NCBI RefSeq assembly: GCF_003287955.1
Contig: NZ_QMKP01000006.1
Span: 62,001-126,000, forward strand
Source of the DNA: Arthrobacter sp. AQ5-06
Lineage (GTDB): Bacteria > Actinomycetota > Actinomycetes > Actinomycetales > Micrococcaceae
Direction of reading: 5' to 3'
Length of the DNA: 64,000 nucleotides
A program made the position numbers and the translations under genes. Below are positions 28,253 through 37,400 of this stretch, one piece after another. How positions within the stretch are numbered: the stretch's first letter is position 1; every line of letters starts with the position of its first letter. The notes under the pieces are model-generated. The model ran no database searches, had not been told where the DNA came from, and was given only the letters and a program-made list of their open reading frames with translations.

Positions 28253-30471
28253 GGTGTGACCTCTCTTATGAAACCGTTCTCCAACAGGTCCAAGATTCGA
28301 AGCTGGGTGTAGTACTGCGTGGCGCCTCCGGCCTTGCCGAGAGCCGGTGCAGCAGGTCCGGCCCATGCAGGAAGCTCGTGAAGGACTTCATATTGATGGT
28401 AACCATCCCGCCGTGCAAATTTTTCCAGGCTGAAGTCCGGCAGGGCGCGGTCTGGGAAATTCTCACCGACGGGAGAAGTGAAGTTTCCGAAGGGTGCACC
28501 GTAACGGTCAATGAGATGACCGGGTTGAAGAACCACAGGTGTTCTGGATTCCGGGCTGAGGAACCCTTGAGGATGCAATTGGTCATCCGGCCAAGCATCA
28601 GAACGGATACGGGGAGCACCATTCGGGCGGGTTCCGTTCGCGTACAGCTCAACGTAGTCTTCGCGGGTTTTCCCGTCCCATATCTCGAACTCCTCCGGCA
28701 GTTGCCGTTGTACTAGCGGACTATCGGCAGGTAGCCCGAGTGTGGAGCTTTGGCTTTCATATTCGAATTGTTCAAGTTCCGCGCGTGGATGGATCAAATC
28801 CTCTGTTTGGATAGTCCTGCCGTCCGGGGCATAGTAGGCGATGCCCGTAGCGTCGAGCTTTTCGACCTTGGTTGCTGCCTCCGCCAGCCTAGCTGCGTCT
28901 GTCACAGCCAGATCGGTTGGGGTATCAGCGATGTGCTGATCCGAAGGCGCGGCGCCGGAGTCGGCAACATCATCAGCGGCATGGCTTGGCGGGGCATTGG
29001 TGGGATCCGGCGTGGCAGCACCGTCACTTGAACCCGGTGAGGCCGGGGCGGAGTCCTTGACAACGGGTGTAGCGGAGTCCGCCGGGCCCTCTGCTCTATG
29101 CCGGGCCGGGGCGTTGTCCGCATGCCTTGGCGCTTCTGTGTGGTCGACGATTCTGTAGAGGGTGTCGGCTGCTCCCGCGTGGGGGCCGCGAGCTCCTGCC
29201 GCGACGCCGTCGGCGACCCTTACGGTGGCTGTTCCTTCGTCCAACCGGTTCAGAGCACCAGCAAGGTTGTCCAGTGCGGGTCTTATGGTGTTTTCCCAGG
29301 CTCTCACCGACACGCCGGTCATTGCTGCTGACGCTTTTGCGGGTAGCTCTCCCAGTTTCCCGGTCCATCGTGCCGCTGTGCCTGCCTCCTCAAGGAGGTG
29401 TCCGGTCCGTGCGCCGGCCACTCCGGCATGCCCGGCGACTCCTCCGGCTTTGGCCCCGATGCCAATCCCGCCGGGAGCGATCAGACTGGCCACATCGAAG
29501 GTTGTGGCGCCGGCAGCGTAGGCAGGGTTCCGGCCCAACTCGTCGTAGTGAATCACCGATTTTCCCACCCCGCCGACGGTGAGGACAGCATCGATGTCAC
29601 TCTTTGAAGCGTCTTTGAGCCCGCGCTGGAAGGCCGCGTAGGTAGTAAGACCGGCGACCGCGAGGGTGCCTATGCCCTGCAAGGCCTGGCCCTGCTTCAC
29701 CTTGTCGGTCGTTCCCAACAACGTGTAGGTACCGTCCACAGCACCGAGAACGCTGCCGCTGACTCCCTGAAAGAAGGCCCACGGCCCTCCCAGGCGGAGC
29801 GGAACAGTTGCCGTGCCCCACAGCTGGTCGGGCAGTTCCTCATCGGTGCCGTAAAAATGCAACACGTTCGTCAGAGCGTTACTGATCGGGTCTGAGGAGC
29901 CGTTGAGGTCACTGACCGGGATGCTCGGCGCCGTGACAGCACCGGCCCCATGAATCGCGTTCAAGGCAGTCGCGCAGCTCGCATCAGAGGTGAGGATCTC
30001 CTGGGCCAAGGCGGTGACAGCACTGAACAGGTCATCGCGCTGGTCCACAATCAATAGGTTCCCCTGCCAGTCATCGTTACCGCCGATGAGACCATCAAGG
30101 CCATTGACCTGCCCGCGCAGAGCCTGGACTTTGCCTTTCAGCTCACGGGACCGCACCGCGTAGTCGTTCAGGCAGGTGATCGCCGACGATAGCACGGTCT
30201 CCAGCTGCCTGGCATGGGCCAGGACCGGGACGAACCCGGACAACACGATCGGCGCCTCCGGTGCCTCGTAAACCCAGGAAAGACCCCTCCAGTTCCCTGC
30301 CGCGGCGTTGACGTTCGATGAAATCGTTGTGCCGGCCGTCCGCAGCGTGGCGGTTTGCTGCTCGATCAGATCAAAATCCGGCAGCGGCGGCAGCCCGTCA
30401 ACGTTGATACCGCTGGCCCCGGCCTCCCGGACACAGGGTTCAAAACTCGCGGGTGTTCCCGATCCAGCCAT
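28249..30471 (-). CDS. T7SS polymorphic toxin with C-terminal TNT (NAD+ glycohydrolase) domain
   Basis: 740 aa. The N-terminal part is helical and carries a WXG-type turn at W61-R-G63, followed by YEAPE (Y68-E72), a YxxxE string like the T7SS export signal though oddly placed. Hydrophobic/glycine-rich segments cover about residues 225-370, and a Pro/Ala/Asp-rich linker runs about 440-530. The last ~91 residues match the tuberculosis necrotizing toxin fold: GHLIDRYGAPFGNF, FPDRALPD, YHQYEVLHELP, GGATQY. His about 692 and Gln about 719 fit the TNT catalytic pair. Predicted to destroy NAD+ in target cells. Coupled to a downstream immunity-like gene; 1 nt after the DUF6507-like gene. Confidence 0.85.
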   Translation of the reverse strand: MAGSGTPASFEPCVREAGASGINVDGLPPLPDFDLIEQQTATLRTAGTTISSNVNAAAGNWRGLSWVYEAPEAPIVLSGFVPVLAHARQLETVLSSAITCLNDYAVRSRELKGKVQALRGQVNGLDGLIGGNDDWQGNLLIVDQRDDLFSAVTALAQEILTSDASCATALNAIHGAGAVTAPSIPVSDLNGSSDPISNALTNVLHFYGTDEELPDQLWGTATVPLRLGGPWAFFQGVSGSVLGAVDGTYTLLGTTDKVKQGQALQGIGTLAVAGLTTYAAFQRGLKDASKSDIDAVLTVGGVGKSVIHYDELGRNPAYAAGATTFDVASLIAPGGIGIGAKAGGVAGHAGVAGARTGHLLEEAGTAARWTGKLGELPAKASAAMTGVSVRAWENTIRPALDNLAGALNRLDEGTATVRVADGVAAGARGPHAGAADTLYRIVDHTEAPRHADNAPARHRAEGPADSATPVVKDSAPASPGSSDGAATPDPTNAPPSHAADDVADSGAAPSDQHIADTPTDLAVTDAARLAEAATKVEKLDATGIAYYAPDGRTIQTEDLIHPRAELEQFEYESQSSTLGLPADSPLVQRQLPEEFEIWDGKTREDYVELYANGTRPNGAPRIRSDAWPDDQLHPQGFLSPESRTPVVLQPGHLIDRYGAPFGNFTSPVGENFPDRALPDFSLEKFARRDGYHQYEVLHELPAWAGPAAPALGKAGGATQYYTQLRILDLLENGFIREVTP

Positions 30472-30472
30472 G

Positions 30473-30826
30473 CTAGCCCTGCCCGTACTTCAACAGATTC
30501 AACGCCGGGGAGGAGCTCCCGGAGGTGCTCCTCATCGCCGTCTGCGCCATGGTGATGTCACCGTTCGCGTAGTGCATGACGGCTTGGGCTGTCCCTGACA
30601 CGACTGTCGCACTCTCCGTGAGAATGCGCTCAGCCGCGGGCCCCAGCGAGGCCTGCTCGAAAGAATTCACCGCAGTCTGAACCACGGAGGAGGGAATGGC
30701 GGTCAAGAGACCGGACAAGGCCCCGCTCAATTGGGAGAGGGGCGCCTCGAGGTCCCTGATCTGTGACGCGGATCCGGCGATTATTGCCCGGGAGGCGTCC
30801 ACGTCTATGTTCCAGCCGGCAGTCAT
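30473..30826 (-). CDS. DUF6507-like ESX-associated protein
   Basis: 117-aa, mostly alpha-helical protein with no WXG motif. It begins AGWNIDVDASRAIIAGSA and resembles DUF6507 proteins found beside T7SS effectors in actinobacteria. The TAG stop is 1 nt before the toxin ATG, so it is probably made in equal amounts with the toxin and could be its co-secretion partner or chaperone. Function inferred from position; family call is moderate. Confidence 0.6.
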   Translation of the reverse strand: MTAGWNIDVDASRAIIAGSASQIRDLEAPLSQLSGALSGLLTAIPSSVVQTAVNSFEQASLGPAAERILTESATVVSGTAQAVMHYANGDITMAQTAMRSTSGSSSPALNLLKYGQG

Positions 30827-30855
30827 GAATCTCCCACAAACACCAAGGACTGCGC

Positions 30856-31161
30856 CTAGCCGATGCCCTGGACGGCGTTGCGGGCTGAGCTGATGGCCGT
30901 TGACGCCGTCTCGTCGTTGAGGCCAAGGGTGCTCTTGACCAGGGCCACGATGGCCTTGGTTTCATTGGCTGCCGCGTTCCAGCGGGCTTCGACGGCCTGG
31001 TACTCGGAGTCAACGCTGTCGGCGCGGAAGTCAGCCATCGCCTGGCTGACATCGGCCTGGCGCTGGCCGATCAGGGACTCCAACTGGGCTGCGAGTGCTT
31101 GGATGTCGCCCTGAACCTGTCCGGAAACATTTGTGTCGAATGCAATTCTGTTAGCAGTCAT
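30856..31161 (-). CDS. ESAT-6-like small protein
   Basis: 101 aa, two predicted amphipathic helices with a turn near DFRADSVDSEYQ, the place normally taken by Trp-X-Gly. The only Trp is in EARWNAAANET at the start of the second helix. Annotated relatives are called pore-forming ESAT-6 family proteins; pore formation is not evident here. Second gene of the leftward effector operon, 96 bp after the WXG100-like gene, with a dyad GAGCCGG/CCGGCTC (31171-31185) in the gap. Likely a secreted substrate or heterodimer partner. Confidence 0.75.
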   Translation of the reverse strand: MTANRIAFDTNVSGQVQGDIQALAAQLESLIGQRQADVSQAMADFRADSVDSEYQAVEARWNAAANETKAIVALVKSTLGLNDETASTAISSARNAVQGIG

Positions 31162-31257
31162 GATTTAGCAGAGCCGGCCCGGCTCCTACTCCATTCAGTA
31201 GATTGAACAGCGTTTCCGCTGGCGAGACGAAACCATCTCCCAAGCGCGAGGAAATAC

Positions 31258-31596
31258 TTAGGCGCGGCCCTGGAAACGGGCGCCGTCAAAGTTCGCCGAG
31301 CCCTCGCTCTGCCGGGCGTTATCGCCCGCGGCCAGGTCGCCCTGCTGGAAGGCTGTATTCATTCCGCCCTGGCCCTGGACGATTCCTGCCAGTGCAGTAT
31401 TCAGTTCAGAGGCCACGAGGTCCGAGCGGTTCTTGAAGTTATCGAACGCTGCCTTGCCGGCGCCGCTGAAGCGGCCCTCCAGCGGAGTCACGGCGTCCAC
31501 AAATCGACGTACAAGCGCACCAAGGTCCTGGTTGGCCGAATCGGTCTGCCTGTTTAGGTTTCCGACAGTCTCTGCGCCCATGTCAAAAATAGCCAC
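31258..31596 (-). CDS. WXG100-like secreted protein with F-S-G in place of W-X-G
   Basis: 112 aa. Helix, turn, helix layout of the WXG100 family: VDAVTPLEGRFSGAGKAAFD has Phe-Ser-Gly where Trp-X-Gly is normal. The Gln/Gly-rich tail has no YxxxD/E signal. GTG 31596 is preferred because GGGGGAA lies 6 nt upstream; an ATG at 31611 would place that ribosome-binding site inside the coding region. First gene of the leftward operon and presumably an abundant ESX substrate partner. Confidence 0.75.
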   Translation of the reverse strand: MAIFDMGAETVGNLNRQTDSANQDLGALVRRFVDAVTPLEGRFSGAGKAAFDNFKNRSDLVASELNTALAGIVQGQGGMNTAFQQGDLAAGDNARQSEGSANFDGARFQGRA

Positions 31597-31800
31597 GAGA
31601 TTCCCCCACAATCACTCGTTGTGCTCTTGAATTGCTGGCTGCTGAAGGCAGCCGCAAGTACTAGCTTGCACAGGGTGACAGGATAAGTCCAGTCGATTCA
31701 CAAACTCTGGAAGTGAAATGGCTTGACTTGCAAAGGGCGTTCGCTTCCGGGGTAGGTTTGTCTGTGCCGTTATTTGCCGTGGAGGGGAGCGGGATCACGC
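31597..31800. promoter_or_regulatory. Divergent control region of the T7SS locus
   Basis: 204 nt between the leftward effector operon and the rightward machine operon. Candidates: on the + strand TAGGTT (31753-31758), with TTGACT (31723-31728) too far away (24 nt) to be its -35. On the minus strand TAGTAC sits in the AGCTAGTACTTG segment near 31660-31668, 17 nt after TTATCC. GGAGGGGAG precedes the GTG at 31801. Confidence 0.35.
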
Positions 31801-32061
31801 GTGGCTGAAGATTACGATGCCCGGCTGCTGGAATCGGCGAAGGTCCGGAAGCACAGGCTCGACGACGCACTGCTCTTTGGCGAGAATGTCCAGGAGCGGA
31901 GCTACTCGACCAACACCATGAGGCTGATGTACTCCCTTCTCATTGCGGCCCTGATAGCCGCAGTATGTGTTGGTTTCAGCTTCGTCCAGCATCTGCTCAG
32001 TGACCGAAGTGCTCCTGCTGCCGCCGCAATGCTGACCTTCTGGACGGATAACCTGGCATGA
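31801..32061 (+). CDS. Small one-TM protein of the T7SS locus
   Basis: 86 aa, not recognised. The first 46 residues are charged (AEDYDARLLESAKVRKHRLD) and probably cytosolic; one TM helix follows (LMYSLLIAALIAAVCVGFSF), then a ~20-residue extracytoplasmic tail. GTG 31801 follows GGAGGGGAG. The stop overlaps the eccD ATG by 4 nt (ATGA). Its place and topology suggest a structural or accessory component, perhaps taking a role of the missing EccB or EccE; that is speculation. Confidence 0.7.
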   Translation: MAEDYDARLLESAKVRKHRLDDALLFGENVQERSYSTNTMRLMYSLLIAALIAAVCVGFSFVQHLLSDRSAPAAAAMLTFWTDNLA

Positions 32062-33374
32062 CGAACGCCTTGACCCGGATCACCCTGATCGCTGAGCACC
32101 GCCACGTGGACTTGCGCGTGCCCTCCGATGAGCCGGTAGCGTCCCTGCTTCCCCAACTGCGCGAGCTCATCTTCGCCGGTGTCGAAGACGTAGGGAATCA
32201 GTCAGCGGCCACTGTCCTGACAACGGTTGTTGGTGTGGTGGTTGAAGCGTCCCAAACACTGAGGGCCGCTGCCGTCCCGGACGGCGCGCGACTTTACCTC
32301 CGTGACCAGGGTGCAATTCCGGCGTCGCCGGAGGTTTACGACGTGGCCTCTTTCGCGGCCGAATCGACGGAGCGTTCCCCAGTGCTTTGGACTGGTTCGG
32401 TTCGCACTGCAGGACTAGCCGCCGTCGCGGGTTTGCTCATTGCCGGCAGCGGGAGTGCGGCAGTGCTGCAGCAGCCGGACCGGATGATGTTTGGGATTTC
32501 CCTGGTTGGTGCCCTGCTGCTGGCAGGTTCACTGCTCAGCCGTTTCCGGTCGGTACCGGCAGGCGTGTCGGTTTTGACCGCTGGCTGGATTGTGGGAGTC
32601 CCTTTAGCACTTACGGCCGTGGACTTCCCGCCCGGGCCCCTGCTGCTGATAGTCAGCATCCTGGCCCTTGCCGCGGCTGGCTTCGGTACTCGCCAACATG
32701 TCCCGTTTATCGCCGCTGCCGGCCTGCTCGGAGGCCTCGGGGCTTTGTGGGGAGCGGTGCAGCAGGTCACCGGTGATGCAGCACTTGCTGCCGCAGTCAC
32801 TGGAATAGTGTCCGTCCTCACGCTCGGTGTTGCACCAAGGCTCGCCACCGTTTTAGCCGGACTGAACGGGCTCGACGACGACCAGCGCCAGGGTGCTCGT
32901 CCCGAAAGGCAGCGGACTATCGACGCTTTTCACCGGGCGCACCGAACACTTGCTGGCTGGTCCTTGGCCTCGGCAATGGCGGCTTCCTTTGCCGCCGTGG
33001 TTGTCAGCGCGGCGTGGGACCGCGCTGAATGGTCGTTGCTCCTGGCAGCCGCGCTCCTGGGTTCGGTCGTTTTTCGCGGGCTCTCACTGCCGTTGTTCTG
33101 GCAGCGCGCCGGGGTGTACGGGCTGGCCGCCGCGGGCTTGGTGGGAATCGCCGTCGTCGTTTCGGTTCAGGTGCACCAGCCCGCCTACCTCCTCGTCGCC
33201 GGTGCGGTGGGTGCGTTGGTCCTTGCCGCAGCCCAAGGAGCGGTCCGCGAACAGGCCGGAGCGAGGCTGCGGCTCTTGGCGAAACGCCTGGAGACCGTGT
33301 GCGTCCTGGCCACCATTCCGCTCGCGCTAGGTCTGTCCGGCGCCTATGAACAATTAGGACGCACCTTTGGCTGA
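32058..33374 (+). CDS. eccD: EccD-like T7SS membrane channel protein
   Basis: 438 aa. The N-terminal ~85 residues are a ubiquitin-like YukD domain (TRITLIAEHRHVDLRVPSDE...ARLYLRD). About eleven hydrophobic helices follow from residue ~110 to the end, matching the EccD pore-lining subunit. A charged loop GLDDDQRQGARPERQRT splits the TM helices into two groups. Translationally coupled to the small TM gene before it and overlapping the next gene by 8 nt. Confidence 0.88.
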   Translation: MTNALTRITLIAEHRHVDLRVPSDEPVASLLPQLRELIFAGVEDVGNQSAATVLTTVVGVVVEASQTLRAAAVPDGARLYLRDQGAIPASPEVYDVASFAAESTERSPVLWTGSVRTAGLAAVAGLLIAGSGSAAVLQQPDRMMFGISLVGALLLAGSLLSRFRSVPAGVSVLTAGWIVGVPLALTAVDFPPGPLLLIVSILALAAAGFGTRQHVPFIAAAGLLGGLGALWGAVQQVTGDAALAAAVTGIVSVLTLGVAPRLATVLAGLNGLDDDQRQGARPERQRTIDAFHRAHRTLAGWSLASAMAASFAAVVVSAAWDRAEWSLLLAAALLGSVVFRGLSLPLFWQRAGVYGLAAAGLVGIAVVVSVQVHQPAYLLVAGAVGALVLAAAQGAVREQAGARLRLLAKRLETVCVLATIPLALGLSGAYEQLGRTFG

Positions 33375-34431
33375 GCAACCACGGACAGGGTTCCCCCTCG
33401 CGCCGCAGGCACCGCAAACACCGCCGGCAGCGCAGACAGTCGCAGCCAGGCCCGCGCCAGGTTTTCCCGGCATGGAGGCGCGGCCACGCCGCGCTGCTCC
33501 CCTGGGCGGCGCCAACGAAGATGCTAGTCCGGCTACACCCAGCGCTGCGCCAGGTTCCCCGCGCTGGCGTCCTCTTGCCAGATCGGTCCGCAGGCCTGCT
33601 GGCGATACCTGGTGGGAACGGCTGCGCTACGAGGTTTCTGATGCCCTGAGCTCCGGCGGTCTTTCGGAGCGCCTAGTAAGGGCTTCTTCAGCGGTGGAGG
33701 CCCCTATCACCACCGGGCGGAGGATCGTCGTAGTAGGAGTCGCCGGTGGGGTAGGCACCACCACGGTGGCGGCACTTTCAGCCAAACTGCTGGGCAGCAT
33801 CCGGCAGGAAGCGGTGATGGCCATCGATGCCACCGACGAAACCGGACGGCTTTTGCGCTATGCCGGTGCCGACAAGGACGCCTTCTTGTCCGCGGCGTCC
33901 CTAAAACTCAAGTCACAGCCGGTCCGGACCCTTCCCGACGTCGTGGAACCAGCGGCGTCCTGCGGTAACCAGCTTTACGCGCTCGGCCGTTCAGAGGTGC
34001 CTGCCTCCGCGGACACCTTTATCGGCGCGTCCGAGTGGACGGATCTGACCTCCATTTTTTCGCGGTTTGTGGCGGTGACCGTCGTCGACGCCGGAGCGTC
34101 CCCGCGCTCCGCGCAGACTGCTGCCCTGCTGGAGACAGCCCACACAATTGTCGTCGTCGCCCCGGATACGGGCTTCGGCGCCGAAAGAGCAGCAGCTGTC
34201 CGTGTCGTCTTCTCCGCCTCCCACCCGCAAACTCCCGTGGTCACCGTGAGCACACGGATCAACCGCGAGATCAACGCTCAGAGTATCCGTGGCGAGGATG
34301 TTGCCGGATTGCCCTTTGACAGACACCTTGCCGCCGGCGGCGCTATCAGGCTGAGCCAGCTCGGAGCGCGGACACGCATAGCGGTGACCGAGATCGCCGG
34401 GTCGGCGCTCTCGGCAGCCAATGGCCGTTAG
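33367..34431 (+). CDS. MinD/ParA-like protein of the T7SS locus, Walker A lysines missing
   Basis: 354 aa. The Pro/Ala-rich N-terminal ~80 residues are followed by a MinD-like domain. The P-loop reads GVAGGVGTTTV (about residues 125-135), where the deviant Walker motif is KGGxGKT: both lysines are replaced, by Ala and Thr. AIDATDETGRLLRY and VVDAGASPRSAQTA correspond to later ATPase motifs. It is likely unable to hydrolyse ATP and may be a structural or regulatory partner, comparable in context to EspI proteins. Starts with TTG overlapping the eccD stop by 8 nt; TAGGA precedes it. ATPase-deficient status is inferred. Confidence 0.75.
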   Translation: MAEQPRTGFPLAPQAPQTPPAAQTVAARPAPGFPGMEARPRRAAPLGGANEDASPATPSAAPGSPRWRPLARSVRRPAGDTWWERLRYEVSDALSSGGLSERLVRASSAVEAPITTGRRIVVVGVAGGVGTTTVAALSAKLLGSIRQEAVMAIDATDETGRLLRYAGADKDAFLSAASLKLKSQPVRTLPDVVEPAASCGNQLYALGRSEVPASADTFIGASEWTDLTSIFSRFVAVTVVDAGASPRSAQTAALLETAHTIVVVAPDTGFGAERAAAVRVVFSASHPQTPVVTVSTRINREINAQSIRGEDVAGLPFDRHLAAGGAIRLSQLGARTRIAVTEIAGSALSAANGR

Positions 34432-34434
34432 CCG

Positions 34435-37400
34435 ATGACAACCAGGATCATTCACCGCCCGGCCCGGACCACCCTCCCCGAATCGCCGGCGCCCTCAGCA
34501 ACGCTGGATGCACCTCCGCAGCTGCCCTCAGGCGGGGGCGGCATGAACATGCTGGCGCTGGTCCCGATGCTCGGTGCCGCCACTTCGGTCACGGTCATGA
34601 TGCTCTTCCGCGGATCGTCGCTGGCCGGGATCGGTGCCATCATGATGGTGGTCACCGTCCTGGCTTCACTTGCGCTCGTTTTTTCCCAGCGTGGAAAGTC
34701 GGCCCGGCAGCGCGGCCAGAAGCGCCGCCTCTACATGGACTATTTGCGCCGCCGGCATCAGGAATTCGAGGCCGACGAACGCCTGGCGAGAGTTTCCGCG
34801 AACCGCAGCCACCCTCCGGTTGGCCAGCTGCTTGAAATGGTGGTCGAGGACCCGCATCGGTTGTGGGAAAGGCGCCGCACCAGCCCCGATTTCCTCCTCA
34901 CCCGATTTGGCACCGGCGTTGTGCCCCAGCGCACCATCTCCGTCCAGGACAGCGGGGATGCCGTTGAAAGGCCCGATACCTTCATGCTCGCCGAGGCGGA
35001 ACAGCTTCGCCACCGCTTCGCGTCAAATCCGCACATGCCCCTGACGCTCCCCTTGGCCAACGTCTCGAACATCTCGATCATCGGAGACAGGGAAACCACG
35101 CTCGCCGCCTGCAGAAGCATCCTGACCCGGGTTGCCGCTTCCCAATCCCCCGAGGACGTGGAGCTGGCAATTGTGGTGGCCGACGATCTCCATGAGGACT
35201 GGGAATGGGTCAAGTGGCTGCCCCATGTCCTGGACCGGTTCCATCAGCCCAGACAATCCGCCAATCACCAAGAGATGGCCCGGCTCCTGGGGGCCAGCAT
35301 GGATGGCCGGATCGCCGCCGTGGCCAGCGCAGCGCGAAATTTCCAGCGGCTGCCCGCAGAAGCGTTGCCACGCTTGGTGATCATCAGCGACCTGCCCGGG
35401 GAGAACGCCGGGCCGCTCCCCGGCGTGCCCGCCGATATGTCCCTCCCGGATCTGGCGGTGACCCGGATCCACCTGCTGACAGACCAAAAACAGGAGCCGG
35501 ACAGTGTGGACCTTCGGCTCTTTGTTGATACCGGCAGGGTCACCCTGACGAACACCTCAAACGGGCAGACGATAGTTGGCCAAGCAGATGAAATCCATCC
35601 GGCAGAGGCTGAGTCCATTGCCCGTGCGCTGGCTCCCCTGCGCTTATCAGAGCTCTCGCATGAATTTGGCGAGCACAAGGCCTCACGCAGCTACGCAGAG
35701 TCCCTGGGACTGGACGGCTACACCGCCGAGGCCATCCATAAACTTTGGGAAACTCCTCGTGGACCGGACTTCCTGCGCGTTGCCATCGGCATGGATGAGG
35801 ACTCATCGCCGGTCTATCTGGACCTGAAGGAACCCGCGAAGCAGGGAATGGGACCCCACGGCATCTGTGTGGGAGCCACCGGGTCCGGCAAATCCGAACT
35901 GCTGCGGACGCTGGTCCTGTCCCTGCTGACCACTCACTCCCCCGAGGACCTGAACATGGTGCTCGTGGACTACAAAGGCGGTGCAACGTTCGCGCCCTTC
36001 GCTGACGCCCCGCATGTCTCCGGCCTGGTCACCAACCTCGTCAGCGACGCCAGCCTGGTTGACAGGATTCACGCGAGCCTGTCCGGCGAGGTCGTCCGAC
36101 GACAGGAACTGCTGAAGTCCGGCGGGGACTTCGCCCACATTGATGACTACCGCAACGCACGCGTGCGCACCCCGGATGATCCAGCACTGCGGCTTCCCCT
36201 GCCATATCTCTTCGTCTGCATTGACGAATTCGGTGAGCTCCTCACAGCACGCTCCGATTTCATCGACCTCCTCCTCTCGATCGGACGCATCGGACGCTCA
36301 ATCGGAATCCATTTGCTCCTGTCCAGCCAGAAGGTGGAATCAGGGATGCTTCGAGGGCTGGAGACCTACCTGGCCTACCGGATTGCGCTGCACACGAATT
36401 CCGAAAGTGAAAGCCGCACCGTCATTGATGTTACGGACGCCTACCACCTCCCCAGCACGCCGGGGCACGGCATCCTGAAGGTGGACACCACGGTCTTCCG
36501 TCGATTCAAGGCATCGTACGTCTCCGGACCGCTGCCCCTGCCAGCGGGCGAAGAGGAGAGCGCCCCGGCAGCTGAGGCACCTCCGGTGGCGGTGTTCGGC
36601 TTGCGGCGTTCCCGCGCCGTGGATCAGCCGACGCCGGCACCCCCCTCTCCTGCTCCTTCCTCCGGATCCGGTCAGGCTCTTGACGGCCCCACCATCCTTT
36701 CCGCGCTGGTCGGCTATGCCTCCGGCACCAATCCGATGACACCACCGGTCTGGCTCCCCCCATTGCCGCTCTCAGTCTCCCTTTCCCAGACAGGTGCCGC
36801 TCTCAACCTGACATCAGCTGGACCGCGTTTGGAACAACCGGCCTACCTTTCCCCTGCTGTGGGCATCTTGGACGACCCTTCACACCAGTGGCAGGGACCG
36901 TGGCACCTCGACCTGACAGCGAGGGGCGGCAACCTGGCAGTTATTGGCGCACCACAGAGCGGCCGCAGCACAGCGCTTCGCAGTGTTGCCGCCGCCTTGG
37001 CCCTCAGCCACACGGTTCAGGACGTCAACCTGTACGGCATTGACCTTCTCGGCAACTCATTGGCCGGCTTGGCTTCGTTACCGCACAGCGCTGGCATGGC
37101 AGGGCGTGGCAACCGTGAATACCTGCGCCGGACCGTCGAAGAAGTGCATTCGTTGGTCAACGTACGACAGGACGTTTTTGAAGCGCACCGCATAGACACG
37201 GTCATGGCGATGCGGACAGCCCGTGCCCGCGGCGGGCTCAAGGAATTGAGCTGCACCGACGTGTTCCTCTTCATCGATGGCTTCGGCGCCTTGACGTCTG
37301 AGTTTCCAGAAATCGAAGAGCTGGTCCACGACATCATGACCCGCGGCAGTACCTTCGGCGTCCACGTCGTCGTTACGGTCAGGACCTGGTCTGAGATCCG

